Source: Pseudomonas fluorescens (GTDB lineage: Bacteria > Pseudomonadota > Gammaproteobacteria > Pseudomonadales > Pseudomonadaceae). From it: 64,000 nt of DNA. The DNA is taken from contig NZ_CP015225.1 in assembly GCF_001623525.1 (NCBI RefSeq), positions 868,001 through 932,000 of the forward strand, read 5' to 3'. Positions 62,292 through 64,000 of the stretch are shown here, piece by piece (positions within the stretch are counted from its first letter, which is position 1; every line of letters starts with the position of its first letter). The position numbers and the translations under genes are program-made. The notes beneath the pieces were generated by a model that saw nothing but the letters and a program-made list of their open reading frames with translations, had not been told where the DNA came from and did not search any database.

Positions 62292-63182
62292 TTACCCCCG
62301 GGAGGCCTTGGTGGCTTTTTTGGCAGGAGCGGATTTGCGGGCTTTCGCGGGTTTTGCGGGGGCCTTTCCGGCGGATTTGTCGGTGGCCTTGCCCTTGCTG
62401 CCCAGGCTGCGCTTGAGCAACTCGGTAAGGTCGATGACATCGGCGGTCTTGCGTTGTTCTTCGCCCGGGTCGGTTTCCACCGCTTCGAGGCGGCCTTCGT
62501 TGGCCTTTTTCTCCACCAGTTCCATGATTTTGTCTTCGAAACTGTCCCGGTATTCTTGCGGTTCCCAGTCGGCGCTCATGTCTTCCACGAGACGTTTGGC
62601 CATTTCCAGCTCGCCCTTGGCCAGGGTTGGGTTCGTCACTTCGTCGCCCAACTCGAGGACATCAAGGTCACGTACCTCCGCAGGCCAGCGCAGCATCACC
62701 AGTACCAGCGCCGATTCAAGGGGCATGAGCGCCGCCAGGTGCTGGCGGGTATGCAGCACGACATGGGCCAGGGCGACCTTGTGGGTCTTGACCAGGGTTT
62801 CGCGCAGCAGGGCATAGACTTTGCCACCGCGTTTGTCGGGGGCGAGAAAGTAGGGCGTGTCGATGTTTTGCAACGGGATCTTCTCGCTGTCGACAAAGGC
62901 AAAGATATCGATGGTCTGGGTGGACTTGGGGTGGGCGGAACGGATTTCTTCCTCGCTGAGCAGCACGTACCGGCCTTTCTGGTACTGGACGCCTTTGACG
63001 ATGTCGTCCTTGGTCACTTCCTTGCCCGTGGTCTTGTTGACCCGCTTGTAGCCCACCGGGTCCATGCTGCGTTTGTCCAGCCAGTCAAAATCCACCCCCT
63101 GGGACGAAGTGGCCGACACCAGTGCGACAGGAATGTGGGCCAGTCCGAAGCTGATTGCGCCTTTCCAGATTGCCCGTGCCAT
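62292..63182 (-). CDS. ku: Ku, DNA end-binding protein
   Basis: Bacterial Ku homodimer subunit that binds double-strand ends and recruits LigD. The 296 residues start MARAIWKGAISFGLAHIPVALV, the family N-terminus, and contain the core ring domain (KRVNKTTGKEVTKDDIVKG, YFLAPDKRGGKVYALLRETL). The C-terminal tail of about 45 residues is Lys/Ala/Pro-rich (KAPAKPAKARKSAPAKKATK), as in other Pseudomonas Ku proteins, and would add DNA affinity. First gene of the ku-ligD pair. Confidence 0.95.
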   Translation of the reverse strand: MARAIWKGAISFGLAHIPVALVSATSSQGVDFDWLDKRSMDPVGYKRVNKTTGKEVTKDDIVKGVQYQKGRYVLLSEEEIRSAHPKSTQTIDIFAFVDSEKIPLQNIDTPYFLAPDKRGGKVYALLRETLVKTHKVALAHVVLHTRQHLAALMPLESALVLVMLRWPAEVRDLDVLELGDEVTNPTLAKGELEMAKRLVEDMSADWEPQEYRDSFEDKIMELVEKKANEGRLEAVETDPGEEQRKTADVIDLTELLKRSLGSKGKATDKSAGKAPAKPAKARKSAPAKKATKASRG

Positions 63183-63248
63183 GGTGGTGTTGTCCTTGCC
63201 GGTGGATGTCTTTCTGGTGACCTTCGCGCTTTGGGAAAAGTTTCCATT

Positions 63249-63272
63249 GTGGGGCGAGCAAGCTTGCTCCCA
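63249..63272. repeat. Single REP palindrome
   Basis: GTGGGGCGAGCAAGCTTGCTCCCAC: an imperfect palindrome of the Pseudomonas REP type, between ku and the small secreted protein gene. Confidence 0.8.
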
Positions 63273-63381
63273 CCTGTCTTCGGAGACGCTTCGTTACATC
63301 TTCACCGGGATATTTCGCTTAACAAGGGCGAACCTGCGGCGTAGCGTGCTTTCGATATGCCTGAACCCCAGAGGTGTCCCA

Positions 63382-63723
63382 ATGAACAGGCTGATGCTCG
63401 TCATCATGACGCTATTACTGACTGCCGCTGCTCAGGCCGCCACGCCCAGCGCAGGCGCAACGGTCCTGGCCCAAAACCTGCCGGGCAACAACAATCCCTA
63501 TAACAGCCCGACGCGCCGGGCCAATCCCAACAGCATGCAGGGCACCCGGCCCAACGTGCCGACGATACATAACAACCCGACAGTGCCGGTACCACGGCCA
63601 CCGACCCTGGAAAACGGCGGCATCGGCAATGGCTACCCGCGTTCCGGCCCGCCGTCGGGTTCGCCGCGACCGACCATCGAGTCTCCTGCGCCACCGCGCA
63701 ACAGCCAGAATGGCAACCGCTAG
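63382..63723 (+). CDS. Small secreted Pro/Asn-rich protein
   Basis: 113 residues: signal peptide MNRLMLVIMTLLLTAAAQAA, then a low-complexity mature part rich in Pro, Asn, Gly, Ser and Arg (NLPGNNNPYNSP, RPNVPTIHNNPTVPVPRPP, PRSGPPSGSPRPT), probably disordered. The frame is open further upstream (to 63064), but GAGGTG before 63382 and the signal peptide mark the start. Function unknown. 47 bases before the sugar dehydrogenase gene, so possibly co-transcribed. Confidence 0.75.
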   Translation: MNRLMLVIMTLLLTAAAQAATPSAGATVLAQNLPGNNNPYNSPTRRANPNSMQGTRPNVPTIHNNPTVPVPRPPTLENGGIGNGYPRSGPPSGSPRPTIESPAPPRNSQNGNR

Positions 63724-63770
63724 GCGCTGGCGCCCGTTGTTCTCTTTCAACACCGCAGAAGGAAATGTGC

Positions 63771-64000
63771 ATGTTGCGTAAAACACTCCTGGCCGCATTC
63801 TGCGCCAGCGCTGTCCTGGCCCTTGCCACCCCGGCCAATGCCGCGCCAACCCAGTCATTCAAGAGCGAGGAGGGCACGCTGGAAGTGACCACCGTGGTCA
63901 AGGGGCTGGAGCACCCTTGGTCTGTCGCATTCTTGCCTGGCCAGCAGGGCATGCTGGTGACGGAGCGACCGGGTAACCTGCGCGTGGTCAGCGCCGATGG
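63771..64000 (+). CDS. PQQ-dependent sugar dehydrogenase (YliI-like), 3' end outside window
   Basis: N-terminal 76 residues only. Signal peptide MLRKTLLAAFCASAVLALAT to about ANA, then LEVTTVVKGLEHPWSVAFLPGQQGMLVTERPGNLRVV, the opening of the soluble aldose sugar dehydrogenase (YliI/Asd) six-bladed propeller. AGAAGGA precedes the ATG. It would be a periplasmic quinoprotein; the catalytic residues are beyond the window. Confidence 0.85.
   Translation, partial: MLRKTLLAAFCASAVLALATPANAAPTQSFKSEEGTLEVTTVVKGLEHPWSVAFLPGQQGMLVTERPGNLRVVSAD

Noticed and set aside
62271..63344. Open plus-strand frame of 357 codons
   Set aside because: Antisense to ku, which is unambiguous.

Overview
The window is chromosomal DNA from a fluorescent-group Pseudomonas. 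This rests on gene content (Zwf of the GAHGDL type, NhaB, a complete fap amyloid operon, a Ku/LigD pair, LpxO) and on short Pseudomonas-type REP/REPIN palindromes between genes. The assignment is by recognition; no database search was run. No tRNA, rRNA, CRISPR array, integrase or transposase was seen.

Layout. 1-5.8 kb: the 3' part of zwf with an overlapping Cof-type HAD phosphatase gene, nhaB, a delta-60 repeat protein and a small conserved protein. 6.1-12.7 kb: a sigma-54 enhancer-binding regulator convergent with fapABCDEF, whose promoter has a good -24/-12 match upstream of fapA. 13-22 kb: mostly core genes, namely pnuC with a NadR-like kinase, a Cache chemoreceptor, uppP with a DUF1294 gene, a LysR regulator with a YjbR gene divergent from azoR, an alpha/beta hydrolase and an MFS transporter. 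22-57 kb: a large accessory surface/toxin-like region. 57-64 kb: ybiT, lpxO, ku-ligD, a small secreted Pro/Asn-rich protein and the start of a PQQ-type sugar dehydrogenase.

The accessory region holds three protein families that recur. I call them A (tandem beta-sandwich-like proteins at 22.2, 26.9 and 42.1 kb), B (proteins with an N-terminal domain that may be P47/TULIP-like and C-terminal Ig-like modules at 39.3, 44.1, 46.6 and 48.9 kb) and giant RHS proteins (33.8-38.9 kb on the minus strand; 52.5-57.2 kb on the plus strand). A3-B2-B3-B4-small secreted protein-RHS2 form one plus-strand run of about 15 kb with short gaps. An autotransporter and a complete chaperone-usher fimbrial operon are interleaved. 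Sequence comparison inside the window shows that a divergent RHS<-/->A->B module was duplicated in tandem and then decayed: a scarred A remnant lies before B1 and a truncated RHS start lies after it. A palindromic element (CTGTCA-N4-TGACAG-like) recurs upstream of the A genes and between RHS1 and its A remnant.

The most notable protein-level observations are these. RHS1 ends in a proline-rich stretch followed by a WH2-like (actin-binding) motif. RHS2 ends in Pro-rich tandem repeats with a PPSY motif. B1 and B2 are near-identical except for a divergent central segment. The Ku-linked LigD lacks the phosphoesterase domain and has lost the catalytic ligase lysine (Gln in its place) while keeping an apparently intact polymerase domain.
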